Notes under the pieces: generated by a model
What the model was told of the DNA's origin: nothing
What the model saw: the letters and a program-made list of their open reading frames with translations, nothing else
The model's database searches: none
Position numbers and translations under genes: made by a program
Assembly: GCA_023369685.1 (NCBI GenBank)
Contig: SACZ01000007.1
Span: forward strand, 62,001-126,000
Length of the DNA stretch: 64,000 nucleotides
Source: Prolixibacteraceae bacterium JC049
GTDB taxonomy: Bacteria; Bacteroidota; Bacteroidia; Bacteroidales; Prolixibacteraceae
Direction of reading: 5' to 3'
Shown: positions 53,225 through 60,525 of the stretch, one piece after another
Position numbering within the stretch: the first letter of the stretch is position 1
Layout: the number at the start of each line of letters is the position of its first letter

Positions 53225-53301
53225 TTATCCTCTTCCAAATGCTAGTAAAAACTTAGTGAAGACAGACAACTTAGTTATCTAAAAAATAAACCAAATTTGC
53301 C

Positions 53302-54036
53302 ATGTTCAGGAGTTATTTTATTTATACCATCATAATAATGACAGCACTATTACAAAGCAGTTGCTCAAAAGACGATTCTCTTACTTTGAAAATTCCAAAG
53401 AACGGATTTAACGTTGTTCAACACCTACCAAAAAACACGGAAGGAAGAGATAAAAACACACTATATCTGAACCCGAGAAGAATAAAAGCCAAAGAGTTCA
53501 ATACGCCTGAACTCAATACCCTTATCGATAGTATGTATACTATTATGCTTCGGGAAGCTGGAGTGGGAATTGCAGCCAATCAGATAGGAAAAAGATTGCA
53601 GATTTTTATATTAGAAGCACATTCTGATAATCCAAGATACCAAGTCCTTGGAGCCGTAGCCAAACAGGTATTTATAAATCCAAAGATCACTAATGTTTCT
53701 AAGGAGCGTAAAAACTTCTGGCATGGATGCTTGAGTGCTGATGGAGAAAAAAGAGGTAACGTAGCCACCTTTAAGTGGATTGAATACGAGTGTCAGAACG
53801 CAAAAGGCGAGATACAACGTGGAAGGCTAGATGGATTTGCGGCAGTAATATTCCAACATGAATTCAGACATTTGATGAAAGGAACCTATTTAGATCATGC
53901 CAATCATTTCTTATCGAAAGATGAGCTAGATGAAAAATTGGAGAATGGAGAATTACCCTTCTTTGAACTCACAAACGATACCCTCCCCTTACTTATTGAA
54001 GGTTATCAAATTGGAAAGAACCTTGATGAATATTAA
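53302..54036 (+). CDS. Peptide-deformylase-like lipoprotein
   Basis: A 244-aa protein with all three peptide deformylase motifs in altered form: GVGIAANQIG (87-96; usual GxGLAAPQ), HGCLS (141-145; usual EGCLS, with ligand Cys143) and QHEFRHLMKG (185-194; usual QHExDHLxG, with His186, Glu187 and His190 kept). Metal binding should therefore persist. Unlike cytosolic Def it begins with a lipoprotein-type signal ending at Cys21, followed by SKDD. A short acidic stretch after the lipid cysteine is a known surface-export signal in Bacteroidota. An amidase or peptidase role outside the cytosol is inferred. Confidence 0.75.
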   Translation: MFRSYFIYTIIIMTALLQSSCSKDDSLTLKIPKNGFNVVQHLPKNTEGRDKNTLYLNPRRIKAKEFNTPELNTLIDSMYTIMLREAGVGIAANQIGKRLQIFILEAHSDNPRYQVLGAVAKQVFINPKITNVSKERKNFWHGCLSADGEKRGNVATFKWIEYECQNAKGEIQRGRLDGFAAVIFQHEFRHLMKGTYLDHANHFLSKDELDEKLENGELPFFELTNDTLPLLIEGYQIGKNLDEY

Positions 54037-54085
54037 ATAGTCGATTACAATTTAGCTGTATAACACATATAGCTCGCATTAAAAG

Positions 54086-54496
54086 ATGAAAATACAACTA
54101 AACGAAAAAGATAAAACACTTGAAATAAAAGACTGGCTAAGAGTTCGCTACTTTTTTATTGGGCTACTTATCGTGTTAAATATAACCAACTCAGCATTGT
54201 ATTTATTCTATGTAGAGAAAACAGAGATGGGATATTTGAAGCTAATCTGGGTTACAATAGGAGTTCTTTCCATTGCCGTTTTTCTCTATCTAGTCATTCG
54301 TAAATCATTCTCATACAAAATCCCTCTAGACAACATAAAAGGGGTAAAAAAGAAAACATCTTTCGGCAGTAGAAGGTATGTTTTAGAATTGAATAATGGC
54401 AAAGAAAGGGAATTAATGGGTTTAAATTCTCAACAAAAGTTGGAAGAATTTCTGGAATTAATTAATACATTTAAACCATATTGTTTTCCTCGATAA
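54086..54496 (+). CDS. Small two-helix membrane protein
   Basis: A 136-aa protein of no family I recognise. There are two transmembrane helices (about 25-45 and 53-75), then a C-terminal soluble part (SYKIPLDNIKGVKKKTSFGSRRYVLELNNGKERELMGL) that looks like a small beta-rich, PH-like domain. It lies 49 bases after the deformylase-like gene on the same strand, so the two may be co-transcribed. Confidence 0.55.
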   Translation: MKIQLNEKDKTLEIKDWLRVRYFFIGLLIVLNITNSALYLFYVEKTEMGYLKLIWVTIGVLSIAVFLYLVIRKSFSYKIPLDNIKGVKKKTSFGSRRYVLELNNGKERELMGLNSQQKLEEFLELINTFKPYCFPR

Positions 54497-54536
54497 AATG
54501 CTATTTCTTTATTTTAAATCCCTTAATTATTAAATA

Positions 54537-54671
54537 ATGAAAGAAATAATAAACTCATTTTCTATAGACTTCTTTGGTAAAGCTAATGTTTTGACAAAAA
54601 CTTATACAATTCTATTTTTTTGTGGTCTTTTCATTGGAGCTATACTAGCAATAGTTTATCTAATAAGATAA
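54537..54671 (+). CDS. Single-helix small membrane protein (44 aa)
   Basis: A 44-codon frame with ATG at 54537, beginning MKEIINSFSIDFFGKANVL and ending in one hydrophobic helix (YTILFFCGLFIGAILAIVYLIR). It is 40 bases after the 136-aa membrane gene. Its clean hydrophobic pattern and position suggest a genuine small gene, but there is no homology evidence. Confidence 0.4.
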   Translation: MKEIINSFSIDFFGKANVLTKTYTILFFCGLFIGAILAIVYLIR

Positions 54672-55038
54672 TAAAGCCCCCTTACCCAACTCGAAACAAT
54701 CGAAAAGAAAGGATTCGAATACTAGCAAAAGCTTGCAGCCCATACTTTTAGCCCTTAATTTTCAGAAATCTAAGGAATAAACAAACGAGCAAGAAAGTTT
54801 ATTTAGTTATACCTCAAAGGGACTCAATAAAGCACGAAGCTACACCAAGAAATATTTATTAATGGTGAATTATTAGTTGTTAATTAAAGATTATCAATGC
54901 CTTTTTTTCAATCATATTCAATCATAAGATTCCTAACTGTTATGTCTATCTTTGAAAAATTAAGGAAGACATATCAAATTTTAGAGGATTATGGATTACT
55001 AACACTTGATAATAGCTACAATTCAAAGATAAGAATAT
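54672..55038. other. Intergenic stretch with linker repeat and promoter
   Basis: About 365 bases. It contains the TTAATGGTGAAT-type repeat at 54857-54889 and a promoter box at 54947-54954. A 61-codon frame starting at 54897 spans the promoter and is not supported as a gene. Confidence 0.45.
54947..54954 (+). promoter_or_regulatory. Promoter -7 box (TATCTTTG), shared motif
   Basis: Preceded by CTAACTGTTATG, matching the arrangement at 52017, 57896 and 61703. It is 85 bases before the DMP19-like gene. Confidence 0.5.
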
Positions 55039-55461
55039 ATGAAAAGAATAGAGGTTCAATCAATCTGGGAAAAAATAGTTGACTTAGGTTTTTCTGACTA
55101 TAATAAACTAAATAGAGCACAACGAGTATGGCTTAATATCGAACCATTAACAACAAGTGGTCTCTTGGACCATTATATCAACTATGGAGCAGATAAAAAT
55201 TCAGATACAATAGCTGATCTGGAATACCTGAACTTTCATTCTGTAGCAAACCAACTTCGAGCATTTAATCAGAAATATTTTCCCAATGGTGTTCCTCTGG
55301 GGCCAGATGCTAGACAAAAACAATTTGACAAGTATCCAGAAAACCAACTTGAAAAAGATATGGATGAGATAAATACTCAATTCTGGGACATATGTAATCA
55401 GCTAGAAAATGCTTTGCATGAGCACATAAACCAATCTATTCATTTAATATCCGTTCTGTAA
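55039..55461 (+). CDS. DMP19/DUF4375-like protein
   Basis: A 140-aa all-helical protein. The segment LNRAQRVWLNIEPLTTSGLLDHYINYGADKN matches the pattern of DUF4375/DMP19 (xxxxRVWxxIExxxxxGxxxxxxxN), a family sometimes linked to DNA mimicry and to toxin-immunity loci. The acidic C-terminal half (ENQLEKDMDEINTQF) is consistent. The role here is unknown. It converges on the pyruvate kinase-like gene with only 14 bases between. Confidence 0.6.
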   Translation: MKRIEVQSIWEKIVDLGFSDYNKLNRAQRVWLNIEPLTTSGLLDHYINYGADKNSDTIADLEYLNFHSVANQLRAFNQKYFPNGVPLGPDARQKQFDKYPENQLEKDMDEINTQFWDICNQLENALHEHINQSIHLISVL

Positions 55462-55475
55462 AGCCTTCCCCATTT

Positions 55476-57347
55476 TTACACATCAAACTTTTTATGTGAT
55501 AACTGCAAGCCTTGGGCATTTTCTAATTTCGGCAATAGTGTATCTTTTTTCTTTTGGAAATGTTGCATTCTTCGTAGAATTTTATCTAACATTTTCACTG
55601 CCTTCACTATGTAGAACCCTTTGTTTAGCATCACACATTCGGCACGGTTTGCCATAGCTGCATCGGTAATTTCGGCACGCGATGGTACTCCTTTTTTTGC
55701 CAGGTTCTCTAACACCTGTGTTGCCCAAACATCAGGAATGTGGGCCGCTTCGCAAATGCGTAAAATCTCTTCTTGTATTGATGCAAAGTTTTTCCATCCG
55801 GTTTCAATGGCCAGATCGCCACGGGCAATCATTACACCAATAGGATAAGTTTGCATTCCTTTCAGCAAAATAAGAGGAAGATTCTTAAACCCTTTCTGTG
55901 TTTCTATTTTAAAGATAATTCCCACTTCTGCATCCAGTTTGTACAGCTCATCCAATAGTTCTTTTACATCTTCTGCAGTGTTTACAAACGAAAAATTGAC
56001 AGCATCGGCATGTTCGGCCACAAACTTCAAATCTTCTTTGTCTTTAGCCGTTAGCCCACTTATTTTCAAATCAGATTCGGGAAGGTTTATTCCTTTATCG
56101 GCTTTCAGTTTACCACCAGTATCACGGGCATAAGTAATCTTTATTTTTAGAGATTCTTTTTGTATCTCTTCTATTACACCTTCAATTTTGCCATCGTCGA
56201 AATAAATAGGTTCCCCTTCTTTTACATCATCAAAAATTTCGGGTAAGGTGCAAGAGATATGAGCAGGTGTTTTCACTGTTCCATCATCGTTTAAGATTGT
56301 CTTCTCTCCGGCAACTGGTTCCTTGGTTAGTATTAATGTGTCGTCTGTGTGTAATAAAATAATCTGTTCCAGTGGAAGCAACTCTCCTATTTTAACAATT
56401 TCCTCGCCGGTTTTCTTCTTGGTTCGCTTTAAGGTTAGCTCGGTACCGGTAGTAAGGTAGCACGAATCGTAGCAAACACCCCAACGACCTTCTCCTTCAC
56501 GTCCCTCGATGGTAATTTTGCATTTCTTATCACGACTATCGGTAAATAAAATTTCGGAATGGCGACGCACATTTTTTAGCCAGTCAGAATCAACAGGAAT
56601 AACTGCATTGGGCTTTTCTTTTGGTCGATCAGAGCCAGGAGGAGCGAACCAAATCTTGGCAGGAGAAACCACTTTCCCCAATACATTCCTACTGGGTTTT
56701 ATTCGAATTAACTGTGGCCCCGGTTTAATTGCACCTGTTCGCAATTTAGGACCACCCAAGTCCATCATTATTCGGCAGTTTTTCTTCAATGATTTTTGCG
56801 ATTGCTTCACATTGCCAATCATTCTGGCCCACTCTTCTGGTCCATCGTGTGCACAGTTTATACGCGCACTATTCATTCCCACTTCAACTAACCGCTTTAC
56901 AAAATTGTAACTACTGGCAGCTTCACTGGGCAGGGTGACCATAATACGGGTCAACCTCTTTCTCGACTTATAACCAAACAACAACTTGGTGTTTCGCCGT
57001 AATAATTTCCTACTCTCTTTTATACTTACATTTCCGGGAACTTCTTCCGTACTTCTTTCCCCCAATAAGTGATTAATAATGGTTTTAATAGAAAGTAAAC
57101 TGCGCATTACATGCGCCTCAATACTCGAAAGGCTTGGTAATCCCTGGTCGCGCAATTGCTGTTGTAGCTCATCTATCTCGAAAGTTCGAAAAGCAAGGTA
57201 ATGTACCAGATTTTGCGCGCTGTGACGATAAACCGGATTAACCTTGTTCAGATGATCGGCATAAGTTACTTCCAACTCTTTTGCTTTCTCAATTATTTCT
57301 GAAATCCGAGAGTTTATTTGTTCCAGGGTTTTTATATTGAATTTCAT
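55476..57347 (-). CDS. Pyruvate kinase-like protein with N-terminal extension, no C-domain
   Basis: About 623 aa. Residues 1-130 are a helical extension not found in ordinary pyruvate kinases. The catalytic barrel then begins with RIMVTLPSEAASSYNFVKRLVEVGMNSARINCAHD and RIMMDLGGPKLRTG, and ends with GVMIARGDLAIETGW and PDVWATQVLENLAKKGVPSRAEITDAAM. The inserted B domain is large (about 225-400). The protein stops soon after the barrel, so the allosteric PK_C domain is missing. Phosphoryl transfer is plausible, but regulation must differ. The ATG at 57347 is used; a TTG two codons earlier is possible. Confidence 0.8.
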   Translation of the reverse strand: MKFNIKTLEQINSRISEIIEKAKELEVTYADHLNKVNPVYRHSAQNLVHYLAFRTFEIDELQQQLRDQGLPSLSSIEAHVMRSLLSIKTIINHLLGERSTEEVPGNVSIKESRKLLRRNTKLLFGYKSRKRLTRIMVTLPSEAASSYNFVKRLVEVGMNSARINCAHDGPEEWARMIGNVKQSQKSLKKNCRIMMDLGGPKLRTGAIKPGPQLIRIKPSRNVLGKVVSPAKIWFAPPGSDRPKEKPNAVIPVDSDWLKNVRRHSEILFTDSRDKKCKITIEGREGEGRWGVCYDSCYLTTGTELTLKRTKKKTGEEIVKIGELLPLEQIILLHTDDTLILTKEPVAGEKTILNDDGTVKTPAHISCTLPEIFDDVKEGEPIYFDDGKIEGVIEEIQKESLKIKITYARDTGGKLKADKGINLPESDLKISGLTAKDKEDLKFVAEHADAVNFSFVNTAEDVKELLDELYKLDAEVGIIFKIETQKGFKNLPLILLKGMQTYPIGVMIARGDLAIETGWKNFASIQEEILRICEAAHIPDVWATQVLENLAKKGVPSRAEITDAAMANRAECVMLNKGFYIVKAVKMLDKILRRMQHFQKKKDTLLPKLENAQGLQLSHKKFDV

Positions 57348-57410
57348 ATACAAGCACTTTTAGTATTACACAATCCTAAAAATACTTCATTTTCCGCACA
57401 ATGAAAACAA

Positions 57411-57443
57411 TTATTAATGGTGAATGATTAGTTGTTAGTTAAG
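57411..57443. repeat. TTAATGGTGAAT-type linker repeat
   Basis: TTATTAATGGTGAATGATTA continues into GTTGTTAGTTAAGG. Related copies occur at 51785-51840 and 54857-54889, always after a gene end. They look like short intergenic repeats that have spread by slippage or duplication. Confidence 0.55.
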
Positions 57444-57453
57444 GTACTCGAAG

Positions 57454-57707
57454 CCAGCTAGCATACCAGTTACTTATGCTACATTATTTTATTTCTACAA
57501 ATGCTAGCGCGAACTTGCAGTTCGTTCTCTAAGACCTTACATTCCTCTGACATCCATTCAATTTCCCTTTTCTCTATGTACTCTGCAATCGATATGCAAA
57601 CAGATTGCTTCAAACGTAAAACGTTTTCGCAAAGACGATTCCGGTCTCCTCTTCTTCCAGATTTCTGTTTCCCTTTCCTCCAGAATCCAGTCTCCTTTTT
57701 CTTCAAT
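57454..57707. repeat. Direct repeat copy A (~200-250 bp)
   Basis: Shares with 59379-59577 the head CCAGCTA-CA-ACCAGT-ACT and a long core (CTCTGCAATC...ATGCAAACAGATTGC...AAACGTAAAACGTTTTCGCA...CGATTCCGGTCTCC...TTCTTCCAGATTTCTGTTTC...CCAGAATCCAGTCTCC). Copy A is longer because a REP-like element is inserted (57503-57532). The two copies flank the TlpA gene in the same orientation. Confidence 0.85.
57503..57532. repeat. REP-like palindromic element, copy 2
   Basis: GCTAGCG, then the palindromic core CGAACTTGCAGTTCG and tail TTCTCTAA. It is inserted inside direct repeat copy A relative to copy B. Confidence 0.65.
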
Positions 57708-57708
57708 C

Positions 57709-57740
57709 GCTAGCGCCAACTTGTAGTTCGTGCTCTAAAA
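57709..57740. repeat. REP-like palindromic element, copy 3
   Basis: GCTAGCGCCAACTTGTAGTT followed by CGTGCTCTAAAA. It shares head, core and tail with copies 1 and 2, and abuts the end of direct repeat copy A. Confidence 0.65.
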
Positions 57741-57895
57741 TACCACAGAAGCCCCAAAGAAGCGCAAAGCGACACTATGAAATATCTAAGAATTATTAAT
57801 AATCAATGACAGAGAAGAAATACCTAAGAGTAACAGGTACTTTATAAGTATTAAATATACACGACATAATATTTCTAACAATTAACACTTATTCC

Positions 57896-57903
57896 TATCT
57901 TTG
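57896..57903 (+). promoter_or_regulatory. Promoter -7 box (TATCTTTG), shared motif
   Basis: Preceded by TTAACACTTATTCC, resembling the arrangement at 52017, 54947 and 61703. It is 94 bases before the TlpA gene. Confidence 0.5.
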
Positions 57904-57996
57904 ATATAATTACATTCCAGCAACTGCTTTTGAGAAAAAAGCAGCAACATAAATAATCTACTACACACACGTTACTATAATTTTAAAGTGACAGAA

Positions 57997-59397
57997 ATGG
58001 AAAAAACAAATCTAATACTAATCTTATTCTTTATACTTATCTCTTGTGGCAAGCAAGGTTCTCAGAATTATGTAATAATTACTGGAAAAGTAAATATTAC
58101 AAATGCAAAATTTCTTGTAATTAACAATAAGACGGATACATTTGAAATAAAAATTGATAGTGCTCAAAGCTTCCACGACACAATTTCAATAGAACAAGGC
58201 TATTACACATTATCTATTAATAAAAAAAGTTTCAATATCTATTTAAAACCAGGATTTCAAATAGATGTAAAGATTGGAAAACAAATTGAGTTTAACGGAA
58301 AAGGCTCAAATGAGAATAATTACTTGGAAGCAAATAGATCCTTAGTTAAAAAACTTAAAGATGTTGATAATTACAAATACTACGCAAAACGCCAAGAAGA
58401 GTCATTCTTGCTTTTAATGGATTCTATATATCAAAATAGACTTCATTTGCTAGATAAAATTAGATCCGAAATTTGCAATGAATTCAAATATATAGAAGAA
58501 AGCAAATTGAAGTATGAGTATCAAAGAAAAAAAGCTTTATATGAAATCTCAAGAAAAATTGTTACAGGAGACAATAATTTTAAAGTCTCGAAAAGCTACT
58601 ACTTCAACCTGTATAAGGGTATTAATGTAAACGATAGCAACCTTATAATTGTAAATGATTACATACGCTTTGTTGACTCTTATTTATGGCAAGAAGCTAA
58701 TAGTATTGTAAATGGTGATAGTTCTATTGATTTCTATCTTACTTATATGAGTATTCTGAATGAAAGGATAGAAGCAAAGAAACTTAAAGAAAAACTATCG
58801 TACGATATTGGGAATATTAAATTGCCAAGAACGAAGAAATTAGATCAAGTTTATAAATTGGTGACGCAAAATATTTCAAATAAAAGATATTTAAATCGAG
58901 TTCAGAAAAAATACAATATTTTAAAACGAATTGAAAAAGGAGCAATGTCTCCTGATTTTCAATTTGAAGATAAGTCGGGCAAATTAATTGGACTCAAAGA
59001 TTTAAAAGGTAAAATCATATACATCGATATTTGGGCAACAGGTTGCGGACCTTGTATAGCAGAAATACCATTTCAGAAAAAACTTGAAAAACGCTATAAA
59101 GATAAAAATATCCACTTTGTGGGTATAAACATAGATCAAACAGTGGAAGAATGGAAAAAAACAGTCAAAGAGAAAAAGTTAAAAGGAATACAGTTGTATG
59201 CAGCTAATACAAAAGCAAGTTTTTTTAAGGACTATGTAGTACAAGGAATCCCACGATATATATTACTTAATAAAAATGGAAGAATAATTGAATCATACGC
59301 CAAAAGACCTTCAGATAGAGAGTTAATTGAGCAGCTAGATAAGATAATACTTAAAAACGAAAATCTTATGACTATCCGCCAGCTAACAAACCAGTAA
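57997..59397 (+). CDS. TlpA-like thioredoxin-fold lipoprotein
   Basis: About 466 aa. A lipoprotein signal (LILFFILISCGKQ) places it on the envelope. The N-terminal half resembles a DUF4369-type beta domain (VIITGKVNITNAKFLVINNKTDTFEIKI), followed by a helical linker (about 130-310). The C-terminal thioredoxin domain (about 320-455) has active-site CGPC in DIWATGCGPCIAEIPF and the cis-proline loop in QGIPRYILLNKNG. It is probably a thiol reductase. The start is the ATG at 57997 rather than a GTG three codons upstream. The last few codons and the stop are supplied by direct repeat copy B. Confidence 0.87.
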   Translation: MEKTNLILILFFILISCGKQGSQNYVIITGKVNITNAKFLVINNKTDTFEIKIDSAQSFHDTISIEQGYYTLSINKKSFNIYLKPGFQIDVKIGKQIEFNGKGSNENNYLEANRSLVKKLKDVDNYKYYAKRQEESFLLLMDSIYQNRLHLLDKIRSEICNEFKYIEESKLKYEYQRKKALYEISRKIVTGDNNFKVSKSYYFNLYKGINVNDSNLIIVNDYIRFVDSYLWQEANSIVNGDSSIDFYLTYMSILNERIEAKKLKEKLSYDIGNIKLPRTKKLDQVYKLVTQNISNKRYLNRVQKKYNILKRIEKGAMSPDFQFEDKSGKLIGLKDLKGKIIYIDIWATGCGPCIAEIPFQKKLEKRYKDKNIHFVGINIDQTVEEWKKTVKEKKLKGIQLYAANTKASFFKDYVVQGIPRYILLNKNGRIIESYAKRPSDRELIEQLDKIILKNENLMTIRQLTNQ

Positions 59398-59577
59398 CTC
59401 GTACTACATTATTCATGATAACCATTCCAATTCCCCTTTTCTCGATGCACTCTGCAATCAGTATGCAAACAGATTGCGTCAAACGTAAAACGTTTTCGCA
59501 AAAACGATTCCGGTCTCCCCTTCTTCCAGATTTCTGTTTCCCTTTCCTCCAGAATCCAGTCTCCCTTTTTTCCAATC
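59379..59577. repeat. Direct repeat copy B
   Basis: The counterpart of 57454-57707, without the inserted REP-like element. It begins inside the last codons of the TlpA gene, so the repeat provides that gene's stop codon. Differences from copy A are scattered single bases. Confidence 0.85.
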
Positions 59578-59696
59578 TCCTTTCCCCCCACATTGACAAA
59601 TAAATTTCTTTTTCGTAGTTTTTATTTAAATCATAGATCATCAACGAATTGATGAGTGTATTTATCGATAGATTAAACAATCTATTTACGTAAAAC

Positions 59697-59715
59697 ACCT
59701 GTAAACACTACAGGT
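59697..59715. repeat. 7-base palindrome
   Basis: ACCTGTA-AACAC-TACAGGT is a perfect inverted repeat in an otherwise gene-free stretch (59578-59918). Other short inverted repeats lie nearby (ATCAA-CGAA-TTGAT at about 59638-59651). No gene was recognised in the stretch. Confidence 0.4.
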
Positions 59716-59918
59716 TAAGCAATATAATTTTAAAAACAAACACTATGAATTAAATCACAACCTCAATGGTCAATATCTTTTTGATTTTTATGTGGAAGAA
59801 TCGATTTTAACCAGAATAAAGAAAAAAATAATGCTAAAATTGATGTTTAACCCAATTGATTTTGCTTCATCGCCTTTCACATTACAAAAAGTACCGCAGG
59901 AGTCCCTTTAGGGAAACG

Positions 59919-59940
59919 AAAGCAATGAATTGCTTTTTTT
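59919..59940 (+). terminator. Hairpin with T-run
   Basis: AAAGCAAT-GA-ATTGCTTT is followed by TTTT. A second small hairpin TCCC-TTTA-GGGA sits just upstream (about 59902-59913). The pair could end a short unseen transcript from the stretch 59600-59918. Confidence 0.6.
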
Positions 59941-60017
59941 ATTCTCCAAACAGCACTGTAAACAGTTATTATACTGTTGGTAATGTGTGAACTGCCCCTA
60001 TAACTCTTCTACTATGA

Positions 60018-60446
60018 CTTAGCAACGATAAGGCTACGCGTATCGTCCATAGCCATATCAATAGTAACAACACAGTTTCGCTTAGCGAAAACCTGTTTTT
60101 TACTGGCGAAGAGCTTCTTGCATTTGACAATGGCAACGCAACAGTTGAAAGTACCAATGAAATTGTTGGTGTAAAGAATGAGATCATTCGTTCAACAAGT
60201 GTCGCGATTGAAAATAACAATGAAACTGTTTGCGCAATGAATGCCTCTATTGGAAATACCAATGAGATGATTGGCGCAAAGGGTAAAATCATTGGCGAAG
60301 CAAGCAATACTATTGGAAATGCCAGTGAGCTCATTGACCGAAAAAATGATACTGCTAAAACTGATAGTAAAGTTGTTCGCGAAAAGGGTGTTAACCCAAC
60401 TAATGCTAGGTCAACTACAGCAGATTGCTTTATAGCAATTTTCTGA
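60018..60446 (+). pseudogene. Open frame with 21-nt/heptad repeat array, no start codon
   Basis: The plus frame is open from after a TGA (60015-60017) to a stop at 60446, but its first ATG is at 60237, inside the repeats. From about 60126 to 60377 the translation runs as twelve heptads with a loose x-x-x-N-E-x-I pattern (ESTNEIV, GVKNEII, ENNNETV, GNTNEMI, GEASNTI, GNASELI). The upstream part reads SLSENLFFTGEELLAF. Either the 5' end has decayed or translation starts at 60237, giving 69 aa. The next gene follows after a terminator-like hairpin. Confidence 0.4.
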
Positions 60447-60461
60447 ATTATTCTATTAATA

Positions 60462-60507
60462 GCACTATACTCAATCATTTTATTAAAAGAAATAGTGCAT
60501 TTTTTTA
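60462..60507 (+). terminator. Terminator-like hairpin after the heptad array
   Basis: GCACTAT and ATAGTGC are separated by 23 bases and followed by ATTTTTTT. It lies between the heptad-array frame and the 311-aa gene, and suggests that the array belongs to a separate plus-strand transcript. Confidence 0.5.
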
Positions 60508-60525
60508 ACTATTAAATTTTTTGAT

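Larger units (their letters stand above)
57354..57987. other. Intergenic stretch rich in repeats
   Basis: About 630 bases containing the linker repeat (57411-57443), direct repeat copy A (57454-57707) with a REP-like element inside it, a third REP-like element (57709-57740), and the promoter of the TlpA gene (57896-57903). A hairpin CTGCTTTT-GAG-AAAAAAGCAG (about 57920-57940) lies in the leader. No gene is supported. Confidence 0.5.

Noticed and set aside
54897-55082. A 61-codon plus-strand frame
   Set aside because: It begins in a repeat, contains the predicted promoter of the DMP19-like gene and overlaps that gene's start.
57479-57706. Small minus-strand frames in the direct repeats (also 59372-59698)
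   Set aside because: Frames over copies A and B differ in length and reading around the repeats, have low-complexity translations and match no family; the repeats are better treated as non-coding.
57454-59577. Composite transposon around the TlpA gene
   Set aside because: The flanking copies lack any transposase, terminal inverted repeats or target duplication.
59969-60478. A 169-codon minus-strand frame, very hydrophobic
   Set aside because: It is the antisense of the 21-nt heptad array; regular period-7 hydrophobics arise from the plus-strand Asn/Glu/Ile repeats, and no minus-strand start context or terminator was seen.
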